This document shows, piece after piece, positions 56,094 to 64,000 of a stretch of DNA of 64,000 nucleotides; positions within the stretch are counted from its first letter, which is position 1; every line of letters begins with the position of its first letter. This stretch comes from Actinomycetes bacterium. Its GTDB lineage: Bacteria; Actinomycetota; Coriobacteriia; Anaerosomatales; Anaerosomataceae. The stretch lies in NCBI GenBank assembly GCA_022839745.1, contig JALHJB010000002.1:62001-126000 (forward strand). The letters run 5' to 3'. A model generated the notes under the pieces. That model saw only the letters and a list, made by a program, of their open reading frames with translations, searched no databases and was not told the origin of the DNA. The translations under genes were made by a program, and so were the position numbers.

Positions 56094-56752
56094 ACGAGCG
56101 TACGAACGAGCCCGGCACGGAGGTCGTCCATCACACGGTCTACTCGGTGGCGAACCTCATCACCATCCTGCGTCTGGTCCTGGTGCCGTTCTTCTTCACG
56201 GCGCTGGTGGACGCGCCAAGCGAGCGAGGACGGTTCGTGGCGTTCATCATCTATGCCGTCGCCGCTTCCACCGACTGGGTCGACGGGCAGATCGCGCGGC
56301 GAACGAACACGGTCACGCAGTTCGGGAAGATCGTCGACCCGCTTGTGGACCGCCTGCTCCTCGCGTCCGGTGTCGTCGGCCTCTATCTGATCGATGTGCT
56401 GCCGCTGTGGATCCCGGTCGTGCTGCTCGGGCGTGACCTGTACTTGCTCTACGGCGCATACCTGCTCGAGCGTCTTGGCGTCCTGCTGCCCGTGACCCGT
56501 GCCGGCAAGTGGACGACCGCGGTGTTGCTCACCGGCTTCTCCTCGCTGATCGCCGGGTGGCCGATGGTTTCCGGGCTCGGGCTGTTGTCGAGCGAGTGGT
56601 TTCCTGGCCTGGGAGACAGCCAGGTCCCCCTCGGCATGTACTTCGTGTACGTGGGAATCGTGCTGTCGCTGTCGGCAGCGGCGCAGTACACGGTGCGTGC
56701 GTTCCGTGCGCGCCGTGCCGCGATCGAGGCGAAGAAGGGCGGTGCCGAATGA
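56087..56752 (+). CDS. CDP-alcohol phosphatidyltransferase (PgsA-like)
   Basis: A membrane enzyme of phospholipid synthesis (221 residues, about six helices). The catalytic CDP-alcohol motif D-x2-DG-x2-AR-x8-G-x3-D-x3-D is exact: DWVDGQIARR, then FGKIVDPLVDR. Sequence and context suit phosphatidylglycerol-phosphate or cardiolipin-type synthases; the acceptor cannot be told. GTG 56087 with AGGAGG 8 bases upstream is the start, overlapping corA by 7 bp. It overlaps the next gene by 4 bp. Confidence 0.9.
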   Translation: MVDERTNEPGTEVVHHTVYSVANLITILRLVLVPFFFTALVDAPSERGRFVAFIIYAVAASTDWVDGQIARRTNTVTQFGKIVDPLVDRLLLASGVVGLYLIDVLPLWIPVVLLGRDLYLLYGAYLLERLGVLLPVTRAGKWTTAVLLTGFSSLIAGWPMVSGLGLLSSEWFPGLGDSQVPLGMYFVYVGIVLSLSAAAQYTVRAFRARRAAIEAKKGGAE

Positions 56753-59259
56753 AGGCAGTGGTGATGGCGGGAGGAGAAGGCACACGTCTGAGGCCGCTTA
56801 CCAGCATGCGCCCGAAGCCTATGGTCCCCATCGTGAACCAGCCTGTCATGGAGCACATACTCGGCCTGGTCAAGCATCACGGCATCACTGACGTGGTCGC
56901 CACGCTCGCGTTCATGCCGCAGGTCATCGAAGACTACTTCGGCGATGGCGATGAGTGGGGAATGAACATCACCTACGCGGTCGAAGAGACGCCGCTCGGC
57001 ACGGCGGGTTCGGTCAAGAACGCCGCCGAGGCGCTCACGGAGACGTTCCTTGTGATCTCCGGAGACGCGCTTACCGACATCGACCTCACGGAGGTCATCG
57101 AGTTCCACCGGACAAAGGGTGCGGCGGTCACGATCGCGCTGAAGCGCGTGTCCGACCCGCTCGAGTTCGGCGTGGTGATCACCGATGATGAGGGACGGAT
57201 CGAGCGGTTCCTCGAGAAGCCCTCGTGGGGACAGGTGTTCAGCGACACTATCAACACCGGCATCTATGTCGTGGATCCGCTGGTGTTCGACTTCATTCCC
57301 GAGAACACGCCGTTCGATTTCTCGTCGGACCTGTTCCCGATCCTGATGGAGAAGGGCTACCCGCTCTACGGCTGCGTGGTCGACGGTTACTGGGCAGACG
57401 TGGGCAGCCTCGAAGGATATGTCGACGTGCACCGCGACATCCTCGACGGCAAAGCGATGATCTATGTGCCCGGCTCCAAGACGAAAGACGACTTCTGGGT
57501 GGGTTCGGGCGCCAGCATCGACCCTACCGCGGAGATCTCTCCAAAGGTCGTGATCGGCGCCAATACCACCATTCGGGCGGGAGTGAAGATAGGCCCGTAC
57601 ACCGTGATCGGTGACAACTGTCTCATCGGCTACGACGCGCAGGCCGACCACTCGATCATCTGGAACGACGCGTTCGTGGGCAAGTACTCGCAGGTGCGCG
57701 GCGCCGTTCTGTGCCGCAGCGTGGACATCCGTGCGGGCGCCCGGGTCGAGCAGGGTGCGGTCATCGGCGATGAGAGCGTTGTGGGTCACGGCGCGGCGGT
57801 CGCCAACGACGTGCAGGTCTACCCGTACAAGCGCATCGACGCCGGTGCGCTCGTGAGCTCGTCGCTCATCTGGGAGTCGCGGGGCGTGCGCGCGCTGTTC
57901 GGTGACGACGGCGTAGCGGGCCTCGTCAACATCGATGTGACGCCCGAGCTCGCGCTGCACGTGGCACAGTCGCTCGGCAGCCTGTTGCCCAGCAAGTCGC
58001 ACGTGGTGGTCAGTCGCGACTCGTGCGGCGCCGCGCGGATGGTGAAGCGCGCCATAGCTGCCGGGCTCAACTCCACCGGGTGTCACGTTCGCGATCTGCG
58101 GGTGGCCTCTCCGGCGGTGACGCGGTTCACTACGCGCGATACCCGCGCGATGGGCGGCGTGCACATCTGCGCCGCCGACGGCGACCCGCAGTCCATCGAG
58201 ATGCACTTCTATGATGCCGAGGGGATCGACGTCTCCACCGGGCAGGAGAAGAAGATCGAGCGTCTGTACTTCCGCAAGGAGTTCCGGCGAGCGTTCTTCG
58301 ACGAGGTGGGGGAGATCCTCTACCCGCCGCGCGCGCTCGAGTACTACACCACCGGCCTCACCACGGCCCTGAACAATGGCGGCCACACGAAACGGCGGTA
58401 CACCGCTGTCGTGGACATGGGGCTCAGCCCGGCCTCGTTCGTACTCCCCACGATAGCCGCCGAGTGGAACCTCGAGCTGATCGGTCTGCACGCATACGTT
58501 GACTCCGAGCGGGCACCGGTGAACGACGGCGAGCGCACCGCGATCCTGCAGCAGCTCGCGCGCTCGGTGGACATGTTCCAGGCCGACGTGGGCGTGGCGA
58601 TGGACTCGACCGCCGAGCGGATCACGCTCGTGACCCCCTCCGGCCGTGTGCTCGACAATGATACCGCGCTGCATGCCATGGTGTGGCTCTGGGCCAACGC
58701 GGGGGCCTCAGATACGAGTGCGCCCGGCGTGGCAGTTCCGGTGACCGCCTCCACAGCCGTTGAGCGCATCGCGGGGGCGGCGGGACGGTTCGTTCGTCGC
58801 ACTGGCACGTCGCGGCGCGCGCTGTCCGCGGCGGCACTCGACCCGGCTATCGGCTTTGCCGGATCCCGTCGGGGCGGCTTCGTGTTCCCGCACTTCCTCG
58901 CCGGCTACGACGCCGTCATGTCTTTTGGCGCGCTCCTGCGGATGCTCGACCACCACGGGATGGACCTCGATGAGGTGGTCGCCGGACTCCCGGAGTTCCA
59001 CTTGCGGGAGGAGTCCGTCTTCTGCCCCTTCGACCGCAAGGGCGCGGTCATGCGGTCGATGGCCGCGATCGGGCGCGTGGGCGAGGCTGACGCGGTCGAG
59101 GGCGTGCGAATCGCCGAGGCTGACGGTTGGGCGCTCGTGTTGCCGCATGCCACCGAGGCACAGGTGAACGTGTATGCCGAGGGGCCCGATGACGCACGTG
59201 CCGAGGCGATCCTGACCCGGTACGCCGATGCGGTGCGCGACGCCATCGCGTGCGGATGA
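56749..59259 (+). CDS. Nucleotidyltransferase / phosphomannomutase-like fusion (mannose-1-phosphate guanylyltransferase type)
   Basis: An 836-residue fusion. The N-terminal nucleotidyltransferase (about 1-230) has MAGGEGTRLRPLTSMRPKP and SGDALTDIDL. A left-handed beta-helix acyltransferase-like region (about 255-370) follows. The C-terminal part (about 380-836) resembles phosphomannomutase domains I-IV. At the position of the phosphoserine loop it reads SRDSCGAARMVKRAI, without the usual TxSHNP motif, and PFDRKGAVMR replaces the normal end-loop. The product may activate sugars for cell-wall or lipid glycosylation. Mutase activity is doubtful. Confidence 0.85.
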   Translation: MKAVVMAGGEGTRLRPLTSMRPKPMVPIVNQPVMEHILGLVKHHGITDVVATLAFMPQVIEDYFGDGDEWGMNITYAVEETPLGTAGSVKNAAEALTETFLVISGDALTDIDLTEVIEFHRTKGAAVTIALKRVSDPLEFGVVITDDEGRIERFLEKPSWGQVFSDTINTGIYVVDPLVFDFIPENTPFDFSSDLFPILMEKGYPLYGCVVDGYWADVGSLEGYVDVHRDILDGKAMIYVPGSKTKDDFWVGSGASIDPTAEISPKVVIGANTTIRAGVKIGPYTVIGDNCLIGYDAQADHSIIWNDAFVGKYSQVRGAVLCRSVDIRAGARVEQGAVIGDESVVGHGAAVANDVQVYPYKRIDAGALVSSSLIWESRGVRALFGDDGVAGLVNIDVTPELALHVAQSLGSLLPSKSHVVVSRDSCGAARMVKRAIAAGLNSTGCHVRDLRVASPAVTRFTTRDTRAMGGVHICAADGDPQSIEMHFYDAEGIDVSTGQEKKIERLYFRKEFRRAFFDEVGEILYPPRALEYYTTGLTTALNNGGHTKRRYTAVVDMGLSPASFVLPTIAAEWNLELIGLHAYVDSERAPVNDGERTAILQQLARSVDMFQADVGVAMDSTAERITLVTPSGRVLDNDTALHAMVWLWANAGASDTSAPGVAVPVTASTAVERIAGAAGRFVRRTGTSRRALSAAALDPAIGFAGSRRGGFVFPHFLAGYDAVMSFGALLRMLDHHGMDLDEVVAGLPEFHLREESVFCPFDRKGAVMRSMAAIGRVGEADAVEGVRIAEADGWALVLPHATEAQVNVYAEGPDDARAEAILTRYADAVRDAIACG

Positions 59260-59394
59260 CGGCCGCTTGACGCTCGATCACCGCCGTCCCCGACGCGTGC
59301 TATCATCCCAGGTCACGAATGGCGACGTTCTTGCTGGCCAGTGGCATCGGCCGGTCGGATCCGGCCATGTACGTACCCCGGACACGGAACAGAG

Positions 59395-61248
59395 ATGACT
59401 GAAGAACAGCACACATACTCGCGAAGCGAACGGCACAGCGCGAAACGCACGAAGACGTCCGTTCGCGGGCCGCAGTGGTTCATGCGATGGCCTCTCGGCG
59501 GGCGCATAGCGTTCGTCACCGTAGCGGTGCTGCTCGTTGCGGTGCTCGCTGCTGCCGCGACCGATATCCTTCTCACGCGCGATACGATCCATTCGGGAGT
59601 GCGTGTGGGCGCTCTCGACCTGGGCGGTATGGACCGCACGGAGGCAGCGGCCACGATCGACGCATATATTGTCGAGCGTGCGGCCACTCCCGTGCGCCTG
59701 GTCGTCGGTGACGACAGCTGGGACGTGAGCGCCGAGAGCATCGGCCTGTCGGTGGATGCAACAGGCCTCGCAGATGCGGCCCATGCGGTGGGGCGCGGCC
59801 GGTTCGTGGATGCGGCGTTCGACCGCGTGCGCGCCGTGGTCTCCGGTGTGGACATCCCGTTTGAGCTCGACTGCGACCAGACGGCGCTCGACGCGCTCAT
59901 CGAGGGCGTGAACACCTCGATCGCGCAGCCCGCGCGTGATGCGGCTGTGCAGGTGGAGGGGGCAACCGTCACCCGTGTGGCGGCGGCGGACGGCCTGGGA
60001 GTGGATCCCGAACAGGCGCGCTCAGCCATTCCGGCTGCGTTCCTGTCAGAGGACAGGACGGCTGTCGTCGAGCTCACCGCGCTCAAGCCCGCTATCGATG
60101 CCGAACGGGCCGAGGACGCGTATCAGTCCGCGCTGGCGATGGTGTCCGCTCCCTTGCAGCTCTACTACGGCGACAAGGAGTGGACCGTCGAGCCGGCGAC
60201 CATCGGCGGATGGATAGACTTCCGCTCGGTCGACGGCAGCGCCGGCCCTGTGCTCGAGGCGTACATCGCCTCCGAGGAGGTCTCGGCCACCATCCTTCCG
60301 CTCGTGGCCGAGGTGGGCAAGCCTGCCAAGGACGCGACGTTCTCCGTCTCCAACGGCACTGTGACCATCGTGCCCGCGGAGGACGGTCTCGCCGCGGACA
60401 CCGAGGATCTGGCGACCAAGCTGCAGGTCGTGCTCACCGGCGGGCAGGAGCGCCGGGCCGAGCTCACGATGCGCCGTGTCGAGGCCGAACTCACCACAGA
60501 GGAGGCCAAGGGCCTCGGCATCGTCGAGCGCATCTCGACGTTCACCACCGAGTTCTCCTCATCGAACAAGCCCAGGGTCAACAATATCCACACGCTTGCC
60601 GACGCGCTCGATGGCACGCTGGTCGCGCCAGGCGAGACGTTCAGCTTCAACGGGACTGTAGGGGAGCGCACAGCGGCCAAGGGCTATCAGGAGGCGCCGG
60701 CGATCGTGAACGGCAAGCTCGTTCCGCAACTTGGCGGCGGGATCTGTCAGGTGAACACGACGCTGTTCAACGCTGTGTTCTTCTCGGGGCTGCCGGTCGT
60801 TGAACGGGTCAACCACTCGCAGTACATCAGCCACTACCCCAAAGGACGCGATGCCACCGTTTCGTGGGGCGGTCCCGATTTCAAGTTCAAGAACGACACA
60901 CCCAACTGGATCCTCGTGGCCGCTGGCTATACGAACTCGAGCGTCACCATCTCGATCTACGGCACCGACCCCGGGTACAAGGTGACCTACGAGACCGGTC
61001 CGTGGACGAACCTTACGGACCCCCCGGTCCGCGAGATCAAGGACCCCACACTCCCGGTGGGCACCCGCGTTATCGACGAGCGGGGCGTCTCCGGGCGCAC
61101 GATCGTCGTGACCCGCGTTGTCACCAAAGGCGGCGCTGAGGTCCGGCGCGACTCGTTCAAGTCGGTCTACCGGCCAACGCAGGAGGTCGTGCGGGTGGGT
61201 ACCAAGGCCGTTGCGGTACCATCATCGCCTACAACCACGACACCGTAG
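59395..61248 (+). CDS. VanW/G5 domain cell-wall protein
   Basis: A 617-residue exported protein. One N-terminal helix (about 38-62) anchors it. Two peptidoglycan-binding-4-like repeats follow (about 80-335). The VanW domain (about 370-505) includes TFSFNGTVGERTAAKGYQEA, LGGGICQVNTTLFNAVFFSG and GRDATVSWGGPDFKFKN. A C-terminal G5 domain (about 535-600) and a Thr/Pro tail complete it. Members act at the cell wall, and some are linked to glycopeptide resistance or peptidoglycan hydrolysis. ATG 59395 was preferred to an upstream in-frame start by N-terminal helix spacing. A possible -10 TATCAT lies at 59301. Confidence 0.9.
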   Translation: MTEEQHTYSRSERHSAKRTKTSVRGPQWFMRWPLGGRIAFVTVAVLLVAVLAAAATDILLTRDTIHSGVRVGALDLGGMDRTEAAATIDAYIVERAATPVRLVVGDDSWDVSAESIGLSVDATGLADAAHAVGRGRFVDAAFDRVRAVVSGVDIPFELDCDQTALDALIEGVNTSIAQPARDAAVQVEGATVTRVAAADGLGVDPEQARSAIPAAFLSEDRTAVVELTALKPAIDAERAEDAYQSALAMVSAPLQLYYGDKEWTVEPATIGGWIDFRSVDGSAGPVLEAYIASEEVSATILPLVAEVGKPAKDATFSVSNGTVTIVPAEDGLAADTEDLATKLQVVLTGGQERRAELTMRRVEAELTTEEAKGLGIVERISTFTTEFSSSNKPRVNNIHTLADALDGTLVAPGETFSFNGTVGERTAAKGYQEAPAIVNGKLVPQLGGGICQVNTTLFNAVFFSGLPVVERVNHSQYISHYPKGRDATVSWGGPDFKFKNDTPNWILVAAGYTNSSVTISIYGTDPGYKVTYETGPWTNLTDPPVREIKDPTLPVGTRVIDERGVSGRTIVVTRVVTKGGAEVRRDSFKSVYRPTQEVVRVGTKAVAVPSSPTTTTP

Positions 61249-61292
61249 GCTTCGCGGCCGGGACACTCCGGGCGGCGGGAGAGGGGTACAGG

Positions 61293-62594
61293 GTGTTCCA
61301 GCCTGAATACGAGTCGATGCAGCGGGAGCAGCTCGAGGCGCTTCAGCTCGAGCGGTTGAACGGGCTTCTCGCGCGTGTCTACGAGCACGTGCCGACCTAT
61401 CGCGCGAAGTTCGATGCGGCGGGCGTGACGCCGCGTGTGTCCTCGCTCGACGAGTTCGCGGCGTTTCCGTTCACGGTGAAAGACGACCTCCGTGCCGGAT
61501 ACCCCTACGGCATGTTCGCCGTGCCGCTGCGCGACATCGTCCGCCTGCACTCGTCTTCAGGCACCACCGGTCAGGTCACGGTCGTGGGATACACGGCGGC
61601 CGATCTGGACACCTGGGCGGACCTCATGGCACGCACCATCGCGGCCGCCGGTGGAACGCCCGACGACATCGTGCAGAACTCATACGGGTACGGGCTCTTC
61701 ACCGGTGGCCTGGGTGTGCACTACGGCGCCGAGCGCCTTGGCTGTGCAACGATCCCGATCTCGGGCGGCAACACCAAGCGGCAGGTGCAGGTCATGAAGG
61801 ACTTCGGCACCACCATCCTCGCGTGCACGCCAAGCTATGCCCTGCTCATCGCGGAGACCGCCAGGGAGATGGGCATCGACCCGGCGAGCCTGCCGGTCAA
61901 GGCCGGTGTGTTCGGCGCTGAGCCGTGGAGCGAGAACACGCGTGCCGAGATCGAACGTCAGTTCGGCATGACTGCGATCGACATCTACGGCCTGTCGGAG
62001 GTGCTCGGCCCGGGTGTGGCCGCCGAGTGTCAGTGCAAGTGCGGTCTGCACGTGAACGAAGATCACTTCATCATCGAGATCGTGGATCCCGAGACGCTGC
62101 GGCCCGTGCCTGAGGGCGAGCGGGGAGAGGTCGTGTTCACGACGCTCACCAAACAGGGCATCCCTGTCGTGCGCTACCGGACGCGCGACATCTCGCGCAT
62201 CGTCCCGGGCGAGTGCGCGTGTGGCCGGACGTCGCGTCGGCTCGAGCGCGTTACGGGCCGTTCGGACGACATGCTCATCATCCGGGGCGTGAACGTGTTC
62301 CCGAGCCAGATCGAGCAGGTGCTGCTCGGCATTCCCGGCGTTGCGCCGTACTATCAGGTGGTGCTCTCCAGACGTGGCAGCATGGACCACGTCGAGGTGC
62401 ATGTGGAGGTCAGTCCCGATGTCAGCTTCGATGAGATCAAGACGCTGGAACGACTGCGTGGACGGGTGTCCGCCGAGATCGCTTCGGTGCTGGCGGTCAA
62501 CATCTCCGTCAAGCTCGTCGAGCCTAAGTCCATCCAGCGGTCGGAAGGCAAAGCCAAACGTGTCCTGGACCTGCGTGCAGAGGGGAGTGAGTGA
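61293..62594 (+). CDS. paaK: Phenylacetate-CoA ligase
   Basis: An AMP-forming acyl-CoA ligase (433 residues) of the PaaK family. The ATP-binding motif is LHSSSGTTGQ (about 86-95). The adenylate core has YGLSEVLGPGVAAEC and the hinge region RSDDMLIIRGVNVFPSQIE. The catalytic C-terminal Lys is in RSEGKAKRVLD. In anaerobes these enzymes often act on aryl acids from amino acid fermentation. The ACT protein gene follows after 3 bp, a common pair. GTG start. Confidence 0.92.
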   Translation: MFQPEYESMQREQLEALQLERLNGLLARVYEHVPTYRAKFDAAGVTPRVSSLDEFAAFPFTVKDDLRAGYPYGMFAVPLRDIVRLHSSSGTTGQVTVVGYTAADLDTWADLMARTIAAAGGTPDDIVQNSYGYGLFTGGLGVHYGAERLGCATIPISGGNTKRQVQVMKDFGTTILACTPSYALLIAETAREMGIDPASLPVKAGVFGAEPWSENTRAEIERQFGMTAIDIYGLSEVLGPGVAAECQCKCGLHVNEDHFIIEIVDPETLRPVPEGERGEVVFTTLTKQGIPVVRYRTRDISRIVPGECACGRTSRRLERVTGRSDDMLIIRGVNVFPSQIEQVLLGIPGVAPYYQVVLSRRGSMDHVEVHVEVSPDVSFDEIKTLERLRGRVSAEIASVLAVNISVKLVEPKSIQRSEGKAKRVLDLRAEGSE

Positions 62595-62597
62595 CCG

Positions 62598-63017
62598 ATG
62601 GTGAAGCAGCTCACGGTCTTCCTGGAGAACAGCCCGGGCCGGCTCGCGCGGCTCACGCGCGCTCTGGGAGATGCCGGAGTCAACATGCGGGCGCTCATGG
62701 TCGCTGATACGGCCGAGTTCGGTGTGGTGCGCATAATCTGCGATAGGCCGGGCGTGGCGAAGAGCGCGCTTGAAGACGCGGGATTCAGCGTGAGCGTGAC
62801 CGACGTGATCGCGGTGGCCGTGCCGGATCGTCCGGGCGGACTCGCCGATGTGCTCGAAGTGCTGGGCGCCGAGGACCTGAACGTAGAGTACGCGTACTGC
62901 TTCGTGGAGCCCGGTGGCAGCGGAGCGGTCGACGTCTTCCGGGTCGAGCGTGTCACCGATGCGATGCGCGTGCTCCGTGAAGCGGGGATCCGCACGCTCA
63001 GCGCCGACGAGATCTAG
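62598..63017 (+). CDS. ACT domain protein (tandem ACT)
   Basis: A 139-residue protein with two ACT domains (about 1-67 and 70-139). Each starts with the ACT pattern, TVFLENSPGRLARLTRALGD and VAVPDRPGGLADVLEVLG. Such proteins sense amino acids. Its place just after paaK is typical, and it may regulate aryl-acid metabolism. The gene overlaps the opposite-strand GGDEF gene by 4 bp. Confidence 0.9.
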   Translation: MVKQLTVFLENSPGRLARLTRALGDAGVNMRALMVADTAEFGVVRIICDRPGVAKSALEDAGFSVSVTDVIAVAVPDRPGGLADVLEVLGAEDLNVEYAYCFVEPGGSGAVDVFRVERVTDAMRVLREAGIRTLSADEI

Positions 63018-63874
63018 GCGTCGTCCGGCTGGCGGTCGGTGGCTCGGCGACCGGTGGTCTGCTGTGGCGCCATCGGCTCTTCTTCTTCGGGGTCGGGGCT
63101 CGGAGCGAGCGCCGCGGCGAGTTCATCGAGCGCCTCGTCGTCGATGCCGCACGTGAGTATCCGCGCGGTGATCGCCGCATCTTCGCTGTCGATCGCCGCA
63201 ACCACGCCCCTGCGCAAACGCTCGGAGGCAACGGCCGCGCCCTCGGCACCGGTCGACGGGAGGATGACGATGAAGCCGCCGTTGCCGCGGTACGCCACGT
63301 CGTCCACGAGCCTGACGTCGTTGCGGATATGGGATGCCACCCTGCGCATCAACGAGTTCATGCGGGCCGGCTTGAGATCGGACCACAGCTTCGGTGACAC
63401 CGTGAGGAGCACGATCGAGCAGGGCGTTTGATACCGGCGGAACTGCCCGATCGCCGAGGCGATCGCGCGGCCGGCGTATCGCGTGCTGTACACGCGGGTC
63501 ACAGGATCGATCATCGTTTCGCGCTCGACCCGCGTGAGCACGTACTTGATCCGGCCGGCAAGCTCGCCGCCGGCCAGACCGATGACCGTGTACGCGATAG
63601 CGCGGGACACGATCATCGTGATCACGTCGACCGAGAGTCCCTCGGTCACCAGGACCTCGTAGCGCATCCCCACGTAGATCGCGATCGCGATCAGCGCGGT
63701 GATGAAGCCACCGTTGCGACCCCAGTGAAGCGCACCCGCCAGGATGATGATCATCAGCAGCTGGGCCGCGAACTCGGCCGGTATGACCTGCGCTGTGGCA
63801 GGCACGAACGCGCTGCCCACGATGGCGGCGGTCCCGAGCGCGAATGCGAGCATCTCGAAGCGCGAGTACTTCAC
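63014..63874 (-). CDS. Membrane protein with degenerate GGDEF domain
   Basis: A 286-residue protein with four to five N-terminal helices (about 8-105) and a C-terminal domain (about 115-240) like a diguanylate cyclase. The domain entry TMIDPVTRVYSTRYAGRAI fits GGDEF proteins. At the signature position it reads YRGNGGFIVILP, without the catalytic GG(D/E)EF, so it is probably inactive and acts as a sensor or binding domain. GTG 63874 has GAGGAGG 5 bases upstream, better than GTG 63895. The C-terminal tail is Pro/Glu and Arg-rich. Confidence 0.75.
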   Translation of the reverse strand: MKYSRFEMLAFALGTAAIVGSAFVPATAQVIPAEFAAQLLMIIILAGALHWGRNGGFITALIAIAIYVGMRYEVLVTEGLSVDVITMIVSRAIAYTVIGLAGGELAGRIKYVLTRVERETMIDPVTRVYSTRYAGRAIASAIGQFRRYQTPCSIVLLTVSPKLWSDLKPARMNSLMRRVASHIRNDVRLVDDVAYRGNGGFIVILPSTGAEGAAVASERLRRGVVAAIDSEDAAITARILTCGIDDEALDELAAALAPSPDPEEEEPMAPQQTTGRRATDRQPDDA

Positions 63875-63904
63875 AACGGCCTCCTCAAGCGTCACACGAT
63901 CCGG

Positions 63905-64000
63905 TCACGGATGGTTCGGACACGAGATATCGCCCGTGTCGGGGTCAAGGGTCAGCGCGGAATCATCGAGCGGGCAGCGTTCGATCCGATCGAGGTTGTC
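63905..64000 (-). CDS. C-terminal fragment of a minus-strand protein (cut by window edge)
   Basis: The last 31 codons of a gene that runs in from beyond the window. The visible sequence has the form ERCPLDDSALTLDPDTG then ISCPNHP and a TGA stop. The CP-x(n)-CPNHP spacing resembles the C-terminal end of some type IV pilin-like proteins. That resemblance is weak, and the identity is left open. It precedes the GGDEF gene by about 30 bp on the same strand. Confidence 0.5.
   Translation of the reverse strand, partial: DNLDRIERCPLDDSALTLDPDTGDISCPNHP

Overview
The window is GC-rich bacterial chromosome with short intergenic gaps, many GTG starts and many 4-bp stop/start overlaps. Gene content points to an anaerobic actinobacterium, most likely class Coriobacteriia. 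The evidence is an actinobacterial integration host factor (mIHF type) next to gmk, the ftsZ-pgeF-yggS-sepF-proC-yggT-divIVA-ileS-lspA-rluD order, a PyrK-dependent class 1B PyrD, a 2-oxoacid:ferredoxin oxidoreductase and a rubrerythrin. The taxonomic call is inference from gene content and order; no rRNA is present.

Region 1 (1-15.7 kb): the tail of ftsZ, a PLDc_N-like membrane protein on the opposite strand, then pgeF, a complete pstSCAB-phoU phosphate uptake set inserted into the division cluster, yggS, sepF, proC, yggT, divIVA, a DUF167 gene and a membrane protein. A T-box leader controls ileS and is followed by a TraR/DksA zinc finger gene, lspA and rluD. Region 2 (15.7-17.8 kb): an OmpR-type two-component pair with an 11-bp-period direct repeat at its promoter. 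Region 3 (17.9-29.3 kb): a full de novo UMP operon, pyrR-pyrB-pyrC-carA-usp-carB-pyrK-pyrD-pyrF-pyrE, behind a PyrR-binding RNA leader. Region 4 (29.3-34.4 kb): mihF-gmk-rpoZ, then thiI and a DUF3524 glycosyltransferase related to the tRNA-queuosine mannosyltransferase, and a YdcF-type protein. Region 5 (34.4-37.9 kb): a PadR regulator with a long dyad operator, a HAAS/DUF1648 membrane protein, a PLDc_N protein and an ABC-2 exporter. Region 6 (37.9-47.2 kb): duplicated hairpin modules, rubrerythrin, a DJ-1 family protein, a NapH-like ferredoxin, a transglutaminase-like lipoprotein, a FucI/AraA-fold protein, an orphan secreted protein behind a CRP-like site, a 116-nt nested inverted repeat and korAB. 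Region 7 (47.3-53.5 kb): coaBC, vanZ, an M23 peptidase, tRNA-Pro(GGG), a decayed heliorhodopsin fragment, DUF5996 and an ABC-F gene. Region 8 (53.5-64 kb): mltG, corA, a CDP-alcohol phosphatidyltransferase, a nucleotidyltransferase/phosphomannomutase-like fusion, VanW-G5, paaK, an ACT protein and a degenerate GGDEF protein.

The most notable discovery is at 50.4-50.6 kb. The last two helices of a heliorhodopsin, including the retinal-binding lysine, survive as a 5'-truncated remnant. It lies directly downstream of a tRNA-Pro gene and three short direct repeats that look like recombinase arm sites, which suggests an integration/excision scar. Other regulatory RNA and DNA signals worth attention are the ileS T-box promoter buried in an upstream gene, the PyrR leader, the PadR dyad, a perfect TGTGA-N6-TCACA site, the large cruciform before korB and the paired hairpin modules near 38 kb. 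No CRISPR array, insertion sequence or integrase gene was seen.
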